This document shows positions 8,305-16,558 of a stretch of 59,081 nucleotides of DNA, piece by piece. The stretch is taken from the NCBI GenBank assembly GCA_030694465.1, contig JAUXYJ010000014.1, positions 1-59,081 on the forward strand, given 5' to 3'. A program made the position numbers and the translations under genes. How positions within the stretch are numbered: the stretch's first letter is position 1; every line of letters starts with the position of its first letter. This stretch comes from Deltaproteobacteria bacterium. GTDB lineage: Bacteria; Myxococcota_A; Polyangia; Polyangiales; Ga0077539. Below the pieces are notes generated by a model. That model saw only the letters and a list, made by a program, of their open reading frames with translations. It searched no databases and was not told the DNA's origin.

Positions 8305-9402
8305 CTAGGTCGCCTCACGCGCCGCGCGAACGCGCGCGTCGTGCTCTTCGCGCAGCTGCTCGTCGTGCTCTTCGCGCATGGCTCTCGCGCGCTCGATCGC
8401 GGCGGTGCGAGCCTCGTAGGCCTCCACGATCTTTCCGACGAGCGGGTGTCGCACGACATCGATCGAGGTGAAGGTGCACATCTTGATTCCCTCGACGCCT
8501 GAGAGCAGTTGCACAGCGTCGGAGAGCCCGGATTTTTGCCCACGCGGGAGGTCTACTTGGGTCACGTCGCCGGTGATCACCGCTTTGGACTCCATGCCCA
8601 AGCGCGTGAGAAACATCTTCATCTGCTCGGCCGTGGTGTTCTGCGCTTCGTCCATGATCACAAACGAATCGTTGAGCGTGCGGCCGCGCATAAACGCCAA
8701 GGGCGCCACCTCGATTTGACCGCGTTGGATCAGCGCCTGGGCTTTGTCAAAGTCCATCATGTCGTGCAACGCGTCGTAGAGCGGGCGCAGGTACGGGTTG
8801 ACCTTTTCAGCGAGATCTCCGGGCAAAAACCCTAGCTTTTCTCCGGCTTCGACCGCGGGGCGCGTGAGAATAATTCGCTTCACTTGGCGCTGCATCAGCG
8901 CGGCGACGGCCATGGCCATCGCGAGGTAGGTCTTGCCCGTGCCCGCAGGACCAATGCCAAAGACCACGTCGTGTGAGCGAATGGCCTCGATGTACTTCTT
9001 TTGCGCGAGGCCCTTCGGGGCGATCACACGGTGTCTCGCAGAGACCAAGACCACGTCGTCGTAGACGTCTTTGAGCCGCAGCCCAGGGTGCTCTCGCAAG
9101 AGCCTCGCGGCGCGGGCGACGTCGTTGGGACCCAGCGCGTTGCCATCGCGAAGGGACGAGACCAGCTCGGCCAAGACACGCTCTGCGAAGGCCACCTCGT
9201 CGGCGGGGCCTTGCAAGAGGATCTGGTTTCCGCGCATGCCGATGGTGATCGAGGCTTCTTGCTCGAGGGCACGCAAGTTGTCGTTGCGCGCTCCCGTGAT
9301 CGCCATCATCACCGCCGGATCATTGATCTCCACTTGGGCATTCGCGTTCGCGCGATTGCTCTTCTTGTTTGGATCAGCCCCTCGCTCTTGTCCATTTGCC
9401 AT
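8305..9402 (-). CDS. phoH: PhoH-family ATPase (YbeZ-like)
   Basis: 365 residues from ATG 9402; a GTG 21 bp further out is the only longer option and adds nothing recognisable. The N-terminal segment resembles the KH-like lead of YbeZ (IGMRGNQILLQGPADEVAFAE). The PhoH P-loop is VFGIGPAGTGKTYLAMA, followed by the family block ILTRPAVEAGEKLGFLPGD, the Walker B/DEAQ motif FVIMDEAQNTT, and a sensor-like VITGDVTQVDLPRG. PhoH proteins are cytoplasmic ATPases linked to RNA metabolism and ribosome maturation, usually beside ybeY and a 7TM-HD protein. Here the neighbour 12 bp downstream is instead a GAF/HD-GYP protein, and no ybeY is seen. The last 40 residues form a charged helix rich in Arg and Glu. 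Confidence 0.95.
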   Translation of the reverse strand: MANGQERGADPNKKSNRANANAQVEINDPAVMMAITGARNDNLRALEQEASITIGMRGNQILLQGPADEVAFAERVLAELVSSLRDGNALGPNDVARAARLLREHPGLRLKDVYDDVVLVSARHRVIAPKGLAQKKYIEAIRSHDVVFGIGPAGTGKTYLAMAMAVAALMQRQVKRIILTRPAVEAGEKLGFLPGDLAEKVNPYLRPLYDALHDMMDFDKAQALIQRGQIEVAPLAFMRGRTLNDSFVIMDEAQNTTAEQMKMFLTRLGMESKAVITGDVTQVDLPRGQKSGLSDAVQLLSGVEGIKMCTFTSIDVVRHPLVGKIVEAYEARTAAIERARAMREEHDEQLREEHDARVRAAREAT

Positions 9403-9471
9403 GTACCGCGAAGCGTACACCACTCTGCGCCAGGTGTAGCCAAACCGGCACGATTCGCAGCAAAAGCAGGG

Positions 9472-10779
9472 CTACCTTAGGGCTTCTACGAGCGATTTGC
9501 GGGTCTGCTCGGGGCTGCTTGTCTCGTGGCGCCCCTGTTTGAGAAAGCGCTCAAGGGCCTCGATCTTTGCGATGGCTTCGTCGGTCGCGCGGTCGCTCCC
9601 GCGCTGGTATGCGCCTAGCGCGATGAGGTCTCGCTTGCTCTCGTACGCAGACAAAATCTGCCTAAATCGCTGCCCCAGTGCGACATGCTCTTCGTCTACG
9701 ACCATGTCCATCACGCGCGACAGAGAAGCCAACGCGTCGATCGCGGGCCAGCGTCCACGGGTGCCCAGGGCGCGGTCGAGCACGATGTGCCCATCAAGGA
9801 TCCCGCGGACCTCGTCGGCGACGGGCTCTTCCATGTCGCCCCCCTCGATGAGCACGGTGTAGAGCGCTGTAATCGCGCCGGTTTCCCCTGCCCCAGTGCG
9901 CTCGAGCAACCGCGGAAGCAGTGCAAATACACTGGGCGGATAGCCGCGCCGCGCCGGAGGCTCCCCCGCCGCGAGCCCCACCTCGCGCTGCGCCCGCGCT
10001 ACACGCGTGACCGAGTCCATCATCAGCAACACGCTCGCGCCCTGATCGCGAAAGTACTCTGCGATCGCCGTGGCCACGCTCGCGCTCTCTAAGCGCACCA
10101 GCGCCGGAGCGTCGCTCGTCGCGACCACCACGCACGCCCTCGCCCTGCCGCGATCGCCCAGTGAATCTTCAAGAAACTCACGGACTTCGCGCCCTCGCTC
10201 GCCCACCAGCGCGATCACCACGATGTCCGCTTCGCACTGCCGCGCGATCTGCCCCAAGAGCGTGCTCTTGCCCACGCCCGAGCCCGCAAAGAGCCCCACG
10301 CGCTGCCCCACGCCCACCGTGAGCAGGCCATCCACGGCGCGCACGCCCACGGGCATCGGGCGGCTCACCCGCTGCCGAGTCATGGGGTCTGGAGGCGCTC
10401 GCTCGACGGACCATGCCTGTGTGACCCCAGCGATGGGCCCGAGGCCATCCATGGGGCGCCCCAGACCATCGAGCACGCGTCCGAGCACGCCACGGCCCAC
10501 GGTGATGCTCAGCGAGGCTCCGGTGGGGCGCACACGGTCGTCGAGCCCGACGCCCACGGGGTCTCCGAGGGGCATCAAGATCGCGCTGTGGTCATCGAAG
10601 CCCACGACCTTGGCCTCGAGCGGTCCGTGCGGCGCGGGGCGCTCGATTACCACGAGCTCACCTACGCGGACTGCGGGGATATTCGCACGCAATGTGAGCC
10701 CTACGAGCCCCGAGATGCTCCCCTGTGCGATGAGTGTATCGGCGGCTCCGAGCTGCGCGCGCAATCGATCAAGTGACAC
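9472..10779 (-). CDS. Orphan FliI/SctN-type ATPase (flagellar or type III secretion family)
   Basis: 435 residues from GTG 10779, the usual family length; the frame is open 46 codons further upstream, but that extension is low-complexity and would overlap the sigma-factor gene. N-terminal beta-barrel-like segment, then Walker A GLFAGSGVGKSTLLG at about 165, the characteristic LVGERGREVREF, Walker B SVLLMMDSVTRVARAQRE, and the block GEPPARRGYPPSVFALLPRLLERTG split by short linkers. The pattern fits FliI, SctN (YscN/HrcN) ATPases rather than F1 beta subunits. These proteins energise export at the base of a flagellum or injectisome, but no other export gene is in the window. Either the system is encoded elsewhere or the ATPase has another job. 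Confidence 0.92.
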   Translation of the reverse strand: MSLDRLRAQLGAADTLIAQGSISGLVGLTLRANIPAVRVGELVVIERPAPHGPLEAKVVGFDDHSAILMPLGDPVGVGLDDRVRPTGASLSITVGRGVLGRVLDGLGRPMDGLGPIAGVTQAWSVERAPPDPMTRQRVSRPMPVGVRAVDGLLTVGVGQRVGLFAGSGVGKSTLLGQIARQCEADIVVIALVGERGREVREFLEDSLGDRGRARACVVVATSDAPALVRLESASVATAIAEYFRDQGASVLLMMDSVTRVARAQREVGLAAGEPPARRGYPPSVFALLPRLLERTGAGETGAITALYTVLIEGGDMEEPVADEVRGILDGHIVLDRALGTRGRWPAIDALASLSRVMDMVVDEEHVALGQRFRQILSAYESKRDLIALGAYQRGSDRATDEAIAKIEALERFLKQGRHETSSPEQTRKSLVEALR

Positions 10780-10869
10780 GCGCGGGAGTGTACCCGGTTG
10801 GGGAGTGTGGTGGGTGCGAAGCGGGGAGAGAGCCAACGGCAGCGTGAGGTCGGCGGGCGAAAGCGCAGT

Positions 10870-10896
10870 GGGGCGTGAAGTAGAGCCCCCCGCCCC
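10870..10896 (-). terminator. Possible stem-loop after the sigma-factor gene
   Basis: GGGGCG at 10870-10875 pairs with CGCCCC at 10891-10896 across a 15-nt loop, starting 8 bp past the stop of the minus-strand ECF gene. There is no T-tract, so termination is only a guess. Confidence 0.3.
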
Positions 10897-10903
10897 TACT
10901 CCC

Positions 10904-11782
10904 TCACCCCTGCGCAAACGAGGCGCCTTCTGCGATGTAGCTCACATAGCGGTAGTCCCTGATCGCCCGCACGGCCCCGTCGCGCACCTCTACCAGCACC
11001 CAGTACCTGGGCAAGATCGCACCCTCTAAGTACGCCCCGAGCGCGAGCTGACCATCGAGCATCCCGACGCGCAGCGTGACAAACTCTCGCTCGTAGCGCG
11101 CAAAGTACATCCCCACCGCGCGGCCAGAGCGCTGGGATTTGCCTACTAGATCAAGTCTGCAATCTTCGCCGACGAGTGCGCGGACGCCGTCCCACTCGCC
11201 CGCGTTAAAGAGCGCCACGTAGCGCGCGAGCACTTCACTCGCGCGAGCTTGCTCGTGTGCATCGGGAGGCTCGTTGGCCCCTGCACGCAGGGCGGCGCGG
11301 CCACGAACGAGCGCGGCTTTGACCGCGGGGACGCTGGTCTCCATGGTGACTGCGCACTGCTCGAGCGTGTGATCGAGTACGTCTTTTAAGATCACCGCGC
11401 ACCGCTGGGTCACCGGCAGCGTCAAGAACGCGCGCAACGCCAGCGAGAGGGCCAGAGGGTCGTGCACAGGGTCAACCTCGCGCGGGTCGACAAGCGCGTC
11501 CATGTCATCGCTCGGGTCGGTCAACCGATGGCTGTGTCGCTTGAGAAAATCCAGGGCCGTATTGTGCGCGATGCGAAAGAGCCAAGGGCGCAACACGGGC
11601 ACCTCGGGGCTGAGACTCAGCGCATAGAGAGCCTTCGCGAGCGTGTCCTGGACGATGTCTTCGCCGTCGATCACCGAGCCGGTCAACCGCGCGCAATACC
11701 GATGCAGCTCTGGCCGCACCGACTGCACGAGGGACAAGAATTCTTCTCGCGCGCGGACTAAGCCCTCAGGGATCTCACTCAC
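10904..11782 (-). CDS. ECF sigma-70 factor with C-terminal SnoaL/NTF2-like domain
   Basis: 292 residues from GTG 11782, chosen because it falls just after the stop of the upstream gene (13 bp gap); the frame continues to 11857 into that gene. Sigma region 2 is visible at about 15-90 (RYCARLTGSVIDGEDIVQDT, RPWLFRIAHNTALDFLKRH) and region 4 at about 115-170 (LTLPVTQRCAVILKDVL, VPAVKAALVRGRAALR). A NTF2/SnoaL-like domain of about 110 residues follows (ARYVALFNAGEWDGVRALVG...). This arrangement is known from SigJ/ECF41-type factors, where the C-terminal domain regulates activity in place of a separate anti-sigma factor; no anti-sigma gene is adjacent. Its direct neighbour upstream is an SRPBCC protein. 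Confidence 0.88.
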   Translation of the reverse strand: MSEIPEGLVRAREEFLSLVQSVRPELHRYCARLTGSVIDGEDIVQDTLAKALYALSLSPEVPVLRPWLFRIAHNTALDFLKRHSHRLTDPSDDMDALVDPREVDPVHDPLALSLALRAFLTLPVTQRCAVILKDVLDHTLEQCAVTMETSVPAVKAALVRGRAALRAGANEPPDAHEQARASEVLARYVALFNAGEWDGVRALVGEDCRLDLVGKSQRSGRAVGMYFARYEREFVTLRVGMLDGQLALGAYLEGAILPRYWVLVEVRDGAVRAIRDYRYVSYIAEGASFAQG

Positions 11783-11795
11783 ACAAGAGTGCGTA

Positions 11796-12263
11796 TCACG
11801 CGCTGGCTTCGGCCGCGCGCTTAAGGTCCTCGGCGTAGGTCTCGAAGATCGGACCAAAGTCCGGCAGCGAGCCCTTGATCATCGGCAACATCAGCCCCGA
11901 GAACACCTCGCGCATAGCGAACTTCGTGCGCCCCTCGCCCGCGTCACTGAGCGCAAATGTGCGCACGCCCTTGAACATCGGCGCCATGCCATCACTCCAG
12001 GTCATCGCGCGGTTGGGCTCGAGCCCCGAGACCTTGGGCTTAAACGTCTGCCCCGGCGCGCTTGGCACCGTGATCTTGAGCTTCTGCCCCTCGGCGATCT
12101 CGCCCTCGATCTTGGTGACCGTTGAGTTCCATCGCGAAAAATCCTGGGCATTGGTGAGAAGCGCCCAGACCTTCTCGGCGCTGGCTGAGATCACGATCTC
12201 GACCGAACAGTCGAGTCTAAAAGTGCTCTGGGTCTTGCTTGCTTGGGTCTTGGTGGTGGTCAT
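11796..12263 (-). CDS. SRPBCC (START/Bet v1-like) small-molecule-binding protein
   Basis: 155 residues. ATG 12263 has a good ribosome-binding site (AGGAG 9 bp before it), so the longer frame to 12485 is discarded. The sequence follows the SRPBCC pattern: an opening strand with VEIVISASAEKVWALLTNAQ, then DFSRWNSTVTKIEG, a central LEPNRAMTWSDG, and a closing amphipathic helix (FETYAEDLKRAAEA). Such proteins bind hydrophobic ligands in a helix-grip cavity. Pairing with an ECF sigma factor 13 bp downstream is a recurrent arrangement for SRPBCC/AHSA1-like proteins in bacteria, but ligand and function cannot be read from sequence. Confidence 0.85.
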   Translation of the reverse strand: MTTTKTQASKTQSTFRLDCSVEIVISASAEKVWALLTNAQDFSRWNSTVTKIEGEIAEGQKLKITVPSAPGQTFKPKVSGLEPNRAMTWSDGMAPMFKGVRTFALSDAGEGRTKFAMREVFSGLMLPMIKGSLPDFGPIFETYAEDLKRAAEASA

Positions 12264-12330
12264 CCGTGGCTCTCCTGCTGCGACAACGACTGAGCCCACC
12301 GCAAAGATGCGCTCGCGTCTCTCTTTTGTT

Positions 12331-12846
12331 TCACTCGAATCCGTCGAGCCCGTCTGGCTCGTCTCGCAGCACCCACGCGACCTCGCCCTCGAGCACAAAG
12401 GTCTCGCCCACGAGGGCGCCCGCGAGCCTAAGGTTGCGCGCCACCCACTGCGCGCGGTCTCGATCCGTCTTGGGAGTGTTTTCACTGACGGTTACGGTCG
12501 AGCCGATCAGACGAACGGGCCCTGGGGGCTGTTCGTCGTCGGCCTCGATCTTCTCGATTTGCATCGGCAAGAGGGCGTTAAACACGTTGCGCGCCCACTG
12601 CGAAGACCAGTCGACCAAGTCCACGCTGCCGCCGATTTCACCAATCATGTCGCGGATACGTCCGCCCTTCATCCCGACGCATGCGCCCACCGCGTCGACG
12701 TCCATGTCCTTCGAAGTGACTGCGATTTTGCTGTGCGAATCCTCGGAGACCACACGTTCGATCACCACCACGCCCTCGGTGATCTCAGGGATGTACTTCG
12801 CAAACGCCGCGCGCACGCGCTGGTCTCGGTTGGGGTCCGACTTCAT
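12331..12846 (-). CDS. Stand-alone NusA-like KH-domain protein
   Basis: 171 residues from ATG 12846 (MKSDPNRDQRV...). The segment VPEITEGVV-type (here IPEITEGVVVIERVV) leading to SKIAVTSKDMDVDAVGACVG and MKGGRIRDMIGEIGG, then VDLVDWSSQWARNVFNALLP, matches the end of the S1 domain and the first KH domain of transcription factor NusA. The N-terminal RNAP-binding domain and a full S1 domain are missing; the last 60 residues (a beta-rich segment ending in LEGEVAWVLRDEP) are unfamiliar. The GxxG loop is present (GMKG), so RNA binding is plausible. A NusA paralogue reduced to its RNA-binding part is a reasonable reading. It lies upstream of the SRPBCC-ECF pair on the same strand. Confidence 0.78.
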   Translation of the reverse strand: MKSDPNRDQRVRAAFAKYIPEITEGVVVIERVVSEDSHSKIAVTSKDMDVDAVGACVGMKGGRIRDMIGEIGGSVDLVDWSSQWARNVFNALLPMQIEKIEADDEQPPGPVRLIGSTVTVSENTPKTDRDRAQWVARNLRLAGALVGETFVLEGEVAWVLRDEPDGLDGFE

Positions 12847-12994
12847 CGCGCAAGAGATGACACACCCGGGCGACGCTGCGCGAGGGGGAGAGCACATCGC
12901 AATGCGTGAGAATCCATCGCGTGAGCCCCCAATGGTGTGTCCAGGGGCATCCCTGCCACTTCGCGCTCACTCACCCACGAAAGCTCGCTCGACC

Positions 12995-13477
12995 ATGCGC
13001 AACACCGCTCTTGCTTCGCTTGTATTCAGTCTTTTTGCGCTTCATTGCGCCCCTGCGCCCGTGATGGCCACCGACACGCAGACCTCGGACGCGGTGGTCT
13101 CAAGCGATGTCACGAGCACCCCAGATGCGGTCTCATCCCAGGACGCGGCCCCCGACGCACAGACCCCCGAGACGGGCGTCACGGGAATGCGCTGCGGGAC
13201 CACCACCTGCGGCGCCGGACAAGCGTGCTGCGTGGCTACGGGCCCCATGGCACCCGAGCGCTGCGACACGCCATCTGCCTGCTCGCGGATCCGCTGCGAT
13301 GGCCCCGAGCACTGCAGCGGGTCCACTCAGTGCTGCACCGACGGGATTCAGTCCACGTGCCAAGAGAGCGGCTCGTGCTTTGAGCGCGCGTGCCGCACTG
13401 CGGTCGACTGCCCCAACGGCCAATCGTGCTGCCCTTTTGGGCTGGGCGGCAACGCGTGCCGTATGGGGAGCTGCTAG
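12995..13477 (+). CDS. Small Cys-rich lipoprotein
   Basis: 160 residues. Lipoprotein signal MRNTALASLVFSLFALHC, then an Asp/Thr/Ser-rich linker of about 40 residues and a Cys-rich C-terminal domain with repeated CC pairs (GAGQACC, SGSTQCC, GQSCC). It is presumably exported, lipidated and disulfide-bonded. The long frame upstream of 12995 overlaps minus-strand genes and has no signal. The gene diverges from the NusA-like gene (start at 12846) across about 150 bp and is followed at once by a 43-bp tandem repeat array. Function unknown. Confidence 0.75.
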   Translation: MRNTALASLVFSLFALHCAPAPVMATDTQTSDAVVSSDVTSTPDAVSSQDAAPDAQTPETGVTGMRCGTTTCGAGQACCVATGPMAPERCDTPSACSRIRCDGPEHCSGSTQCCTDGIQSTCQESGSCFERACRTAVDCPNGQSCCPFGLGGNACRMGSC

Positions 13478-13494
13478 GAGCATCCACCCCGCCC

Positions 13495-13709
13495 CAGCAT
13501 CCCCATGATCCTCCATCCCCGATGGATCGCGCTGCTCCGGCATCCCGATGATCCCTGGCACCCGATGGATCGCGCTCGCTCAGCATCCCCATGATCCCCG
13601 GCACCCGATGGATCGCGCTACCTCAGCATCCCCATGCTGACCCGTCCCCGATGGATCGCGCGCGCTCAGCAGCTCGGTGATCCCCTAGGCCCGATGCATC
13701 GCGGGGTGG
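13495..13709. repeat. Five-copy 43-bp tandem repeat between convergent genes
   Basis: Five imperfect units with an exact 43-bp period. The conserved GATGGATCGCG block starts at 13521, 13564, 13607, 13650 and 13693 (the last as GATGCATCGCG), and the CATCCCCATGATCC block recurs at 13498, 13541, 13584 and 13627, degenerate in the fifth unit. The array ends at the base before the minus-strand stop at 13710. The period is not a multiple of three, so it does not encode a peptide repeat. GATCC and GGATC in each unit can pair in a small stem-loop. Confidence 0.85.
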
Positions 13710-14456
13710 TCACTCAACCGGAGGCAGCGGAGCGCTGGGGTCCGCGGGCGGCGGTGTGGACTTGCTTGCGCGACGCGTCCGGTTGGCACTGCGCGCTTGG
13801 TCAAACGGAACCAACGCGGCCGACGCGTGCTCGGTCGAGACCTCTCCGAGCAGCACAAACGCGGTAAGGACTCTCACGTACGCGGTGAGATCTTCGCGCA
13901 CTTGGCGCAGGGGCTCGGCGAGGTCGGCGGTGGCCGACGCCACGCGCGTTGAGGTCACCCCGAGCGCGGCGCCGTACTCGTGATGGCGCTGTCGAACGAG
14001 GTCAAGATAGGGCTTGCCAGCCAAGCGCTCGATCGAGGCTGCCAAGTGGTTTGACTCGATGCGCGCAAAGATGGCTTCGCCCTCGGACCACTGCGCGCGA
14101 TAGCGGTCACGCAAGAACATCATCCCCTTCGGAAACAACACCCCTCTCACTCGCTCGGCCTCTTGGGCCGTGGCTTCATCGAGCTCAAGGGCGGCTTCGA
14201 GGCGCGCGTCCAACGCTCCCCACGCGCGGTCCATCCGAGTGTCCGCCTCGCGGGTGTTGCTCGTGGGCTTGGCCTCGGGCGCGGCAAACGCGTCTTGCAG
14301 TGATTGCGTGCTCGCCCGCAGCGCGGTGAGCATGGACTTGACCTTGCTGTGACTCTTCAAGGGTTTGGCTGCGGTCAACAGCGCGTGCACAAGCGCAATG
14401 GTCTCGGCTACGCGAAGCTGCGGCAGGTGTGTATACGACGACAGATCCAGGGTCAT
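13710..14456 (-). CDS. Helical protein of unknown function
   Basis: 248 residues from ATG 14456, which has a strong ribosome-binding site (AAAGGAG, 8 bp spacing); the upstream part of the open frame (to 14576) is therefore not coding. Predicted almost entirely helical, soluble, no signal peptide or membrane segment. It begins TLDLSSYTHLPQLRVAETIA and ends in a basic, Pro-rich tail (RTRRASKSTPPPADPSAPLPP). A charged segment at about 95-175 (ARLEAALELDEATAQEAERV, FLRDRYRAQWSEGEAIFARI) may be a helical bundle or coiled coil. I do not recognise the family. The stop abuts the 43-bp repeat array. Confidence 0.72.
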   Translation of the reverse strand: MTLDLSSYTHLPQLRVAETIALVHALLTAAKPLKSHSKVKSMLTALRASTQSLQDAFAAPEAKPTSNTREADTRMDRAWGALDARLEAALELDEATAQEAERVRGVLFPKGMMFLRDRYRAQWSEGEAIFARIESNHLAASIERLAGKPYLDLVRQRHHEYGAALGVTSTRVASATADLAEPLRQVREDLTAYVRVLTAFVLLGEVSTEHASAALVPFDQARSANRTRRASKSTPPPADPSAPLPPVE

Positions 14457-14673
14457 GAGAGAGGCTCCTTTCGACAACCATTCAACGTGAAGCCCAAGGC
14501 TACCCAGGCCCTCAACCACAACCACTGAACACGCGGCGGTTTGCGCAAGTGACAGAATACTCTCCGACGGAGACACCTACGCCAAACTAGGGCATCCTCG
14601 CTGGGTCCATCACGGCCCTCGGCACCATGGCCTCTATGTTGCACTTGTGGCTGAATTGTCAGGAGACTCTCCC

Positions 14674-16485
14674 ATGCGTGTCACTCAGTGGTGCTCGGTT
14701 GTTCTTGCGGCTTCGATGCTTGTTGCGTGTGCTGAAGGCGACGTAGAGGTCCCTCGGCCACGTGCGGATGCGGGCAGTGATGTGCTGAACGGCATGGACG
14801 GCGCCCTGCCCCCGGTGGACACCGACGGGGGCGCTCCGGTGGACATGGACAGCGGATCTCCCATGGGCACGGACAGCGGCGGCGGCGGCACCGAGGGCGG
14901 GACAACGACACCGCTCGGACCCGAGGTCTGCAACAACGGCGCAGACGACGACGGCGACGGGATGGTCGACGAGGACTGCACCTGTGGCCCCGGAGACATG
15001 CAGCGATGCTCTCTCGGCACGCCCTCGCAAGCGGGCGTGGGCGCGTGTGTGTGGGGCATGCAGACCTGCGAAGGCTCGGGCGAGTTTGGCACCTGGGGCG
15101 CGTGCCGTGGCGGGGTCGCTCCGAGCACCGAGCGCTGCGATTTGCTGGACAACAACTGCGACGGGCGCGTCGACGAAAACTGCGGATGTACCGCGGGCGA
15201 GATGCGCAATTGCTACTCGGGCCCCCCCGGCACCGCGGGCGTTGGGATCTGCCGCATTGGGCGCCAGCGCTGCGCGGCGGACGCGATGGGCCGCGCGACC
15301 TGGGGAGCGTGCGACGGACAGGTCCTCCCTGCGACCGAGCGCTGCGACAACGTGGACAACAACTGCGATGGGCGCGTGGACGACACGTGCCGCTGCCCGC
15401 TTGGCACCTCGCGGCCTTGCTACACCGGGCGCGCAGGAACGCAGAACGTAGGTGCATGCCGCGCAGGCATGCAGCCCTGCATGGTCACCAACAATCTCAT
15501 CACGCGCATCGAAGAGGGCAGCGACTGGGGCGCTTGTGTGGGCCAGGCGCTTCCGAGCGGTGAGATCTGCGACGACCGAATTGACAACGACTGCGATGGC
15601 GCATCGGACTGTCTCGACGCCGAGTGCATGGGCAGGGCTGTGTGCACGACGTGTCGACCCGGGGGTGAGCGCTTTGACGTGCTGGGCGACCCCGTCGAAG
15701 TGCTCTTTGTGGTCGACCGCTCGGGAAGCATGAGCTCGGCCACGCCGGACGGACGCACGCGCTGGACAGCCCTGCGCTCGGCGGTCGAAGCCGTGCTGCC
15801 GACCATTGACCGCACGCACCACATGGGGCTGTTTATCTTTCCGTTTCCGTCGAGCTGCAGTGTGACCACGGCGCCGCAGGTCGCGATCACCATGCCCGCG
15901 GCGTCGAGCATCGCGGTGCAGCTCGCAGCGGGCGGCCCGAGCGGGACGACCCCCACCACCGAGGCCCTGCGCAACGCCGAGGCGTATCTCGCGCGCACAC
16001 CGTCTACCCGCAGGCGGTTTATTGTGCTGGCCACCGACGGCGCGCCCAACTGCTCGGGCTCGGTCGCGACCACGGTCACGCAGCTCTCGGGCATCCGGTC
16101 GCGGCTGGGCGTCGACACGTTTGTGTTGGGCATCCCCGGCAACGACGCGTCCCTACGCAGCTCGCTCGACATGATGGCTCGCGCCGGAGGCCGCCCCCGC
16201 GCTGGCTCGCCCACGTACTACGAAGCCAGCTCGACGGCCGAGTTCGAGGTCGCCCTACGCTCGATCGCGGCCTCCACGGCGTCGTGCACCTTTAGGCTCT
16301 CGTCGCGGCCGTCCATGCCCACGGGCGTGGTGATCTCGTTTGACGGCGTCGCGCTCCCGCGCAGCAACGCCAACGGCTGGGATTACACCGACGCGACGTA
16401 CACCACGATCCGGTTTTACGGCACCGCGTGCACACGATTGCAGGGCGGGACCGTGCGCGCGATCACGGCGACGTACAACTGCTGA
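14674..16485 (+). CDS. Lipoprotein with MopE-like Cys repeats and a von Willebrand A domain
   Basis: 603 residues. ATG 14674 has AGGAG 9 bp upstream; the lipobox is SMLVAC. A Gly/Asp-rich linker is followed at about 85-320 by repeated units of the kind PEVCNNGADDDGDGMVDEDC and ERCDNVDNNCDGRVDDTC, with Asp/Asn-rich calcium-type loops between Cys pairs, as in MopE-like and other secreted myxobacterial proteins. A vWA domain follows (VLFVVDRSGSM at about 345 with the MIDAS DxSxS, later VLATDGAPNC). The C-terminal 80 residues are beta-rich. Probably a surface adhesion or binding protein. It converges with the FG-GAP gene at 16546. Confidence 0.85.
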   Translation: MRVTQWCSVVLAASMLVACAEGDVEVPRPRADAGSDVLNGMDGALPPVDTDGGAPVDMDSGSPMGTDSGGGGTEGGTTTPLGPEVCNNGADDDGDGMVDEDCTCGPGDMQRCSLGTPSQAGVGACVWGMQTCEGSGEFGTWGACRGGVAPSTERCDLLDNNCDGRVDENCGCTAGEMRNCYSGPPGTAGVGICRIGRQRCAADAMGRATWGACDGQVLPATERCDNVDNNCDGRVDDTCRCPLGTSRPCYTGRAGTQNVGACRAGMQPCMVTNNLITRIEEGSDWGACVGQALPSGEICDDRIDNDCDGASDCLDAECMGRAVCTTCRPGGERFDVLGDPVEVLFVVDRSGSMSSATPDGRTRWTALRSAVEAVLPTIDRTHHMGLFIFPFPSSCSVTTAPQVAITMPAASSIAVQLAAGGPSGTTPTTEALRNAEAYLARTPSTRRRFIVLATDGAPNCSGSVATTVTQLSGIRSRLGVDTFVLGIPGNDASLRSSLDMMARAGGRPRAGSPTYYEASSTAEFEVALRSIAASTASCTFRLSSRPSMPTGVVISFDGVALPRSNANGWDYTDATYTTIRFYGTACTRLQGGTVRAITATYNC

Positions 16486-16504
16486 GCGCGCAGGGGGAGC
16501 GCGC

Positions 16505-16558
16505 GGGGGGCGCAGGGCTTAGCTCAATGGCGGGGGGCGCAGGGCTTAGCTCAATGGC
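16505..16558. repeat. 27-bp tandem duplication at a convergent gene end
   Basis: The block GGGGGGCGCAGGGCTTAGCT plus CAATGGC occurs twice with a period of 27 bp. The second copy contains the minus-strand stop codon at 16546-16548 and the last codons of the FG-GAP gene; the first copy is downstream of it. It looks like a recent slippage duplication. Confidence 0.8.

Noticed and set aside
13495..13709. Regular 43-bp repeats considered as a CRISPR array
   Set aside because: The repeats are directly adjacent with no unique spacers, and no cas gene is nearby.
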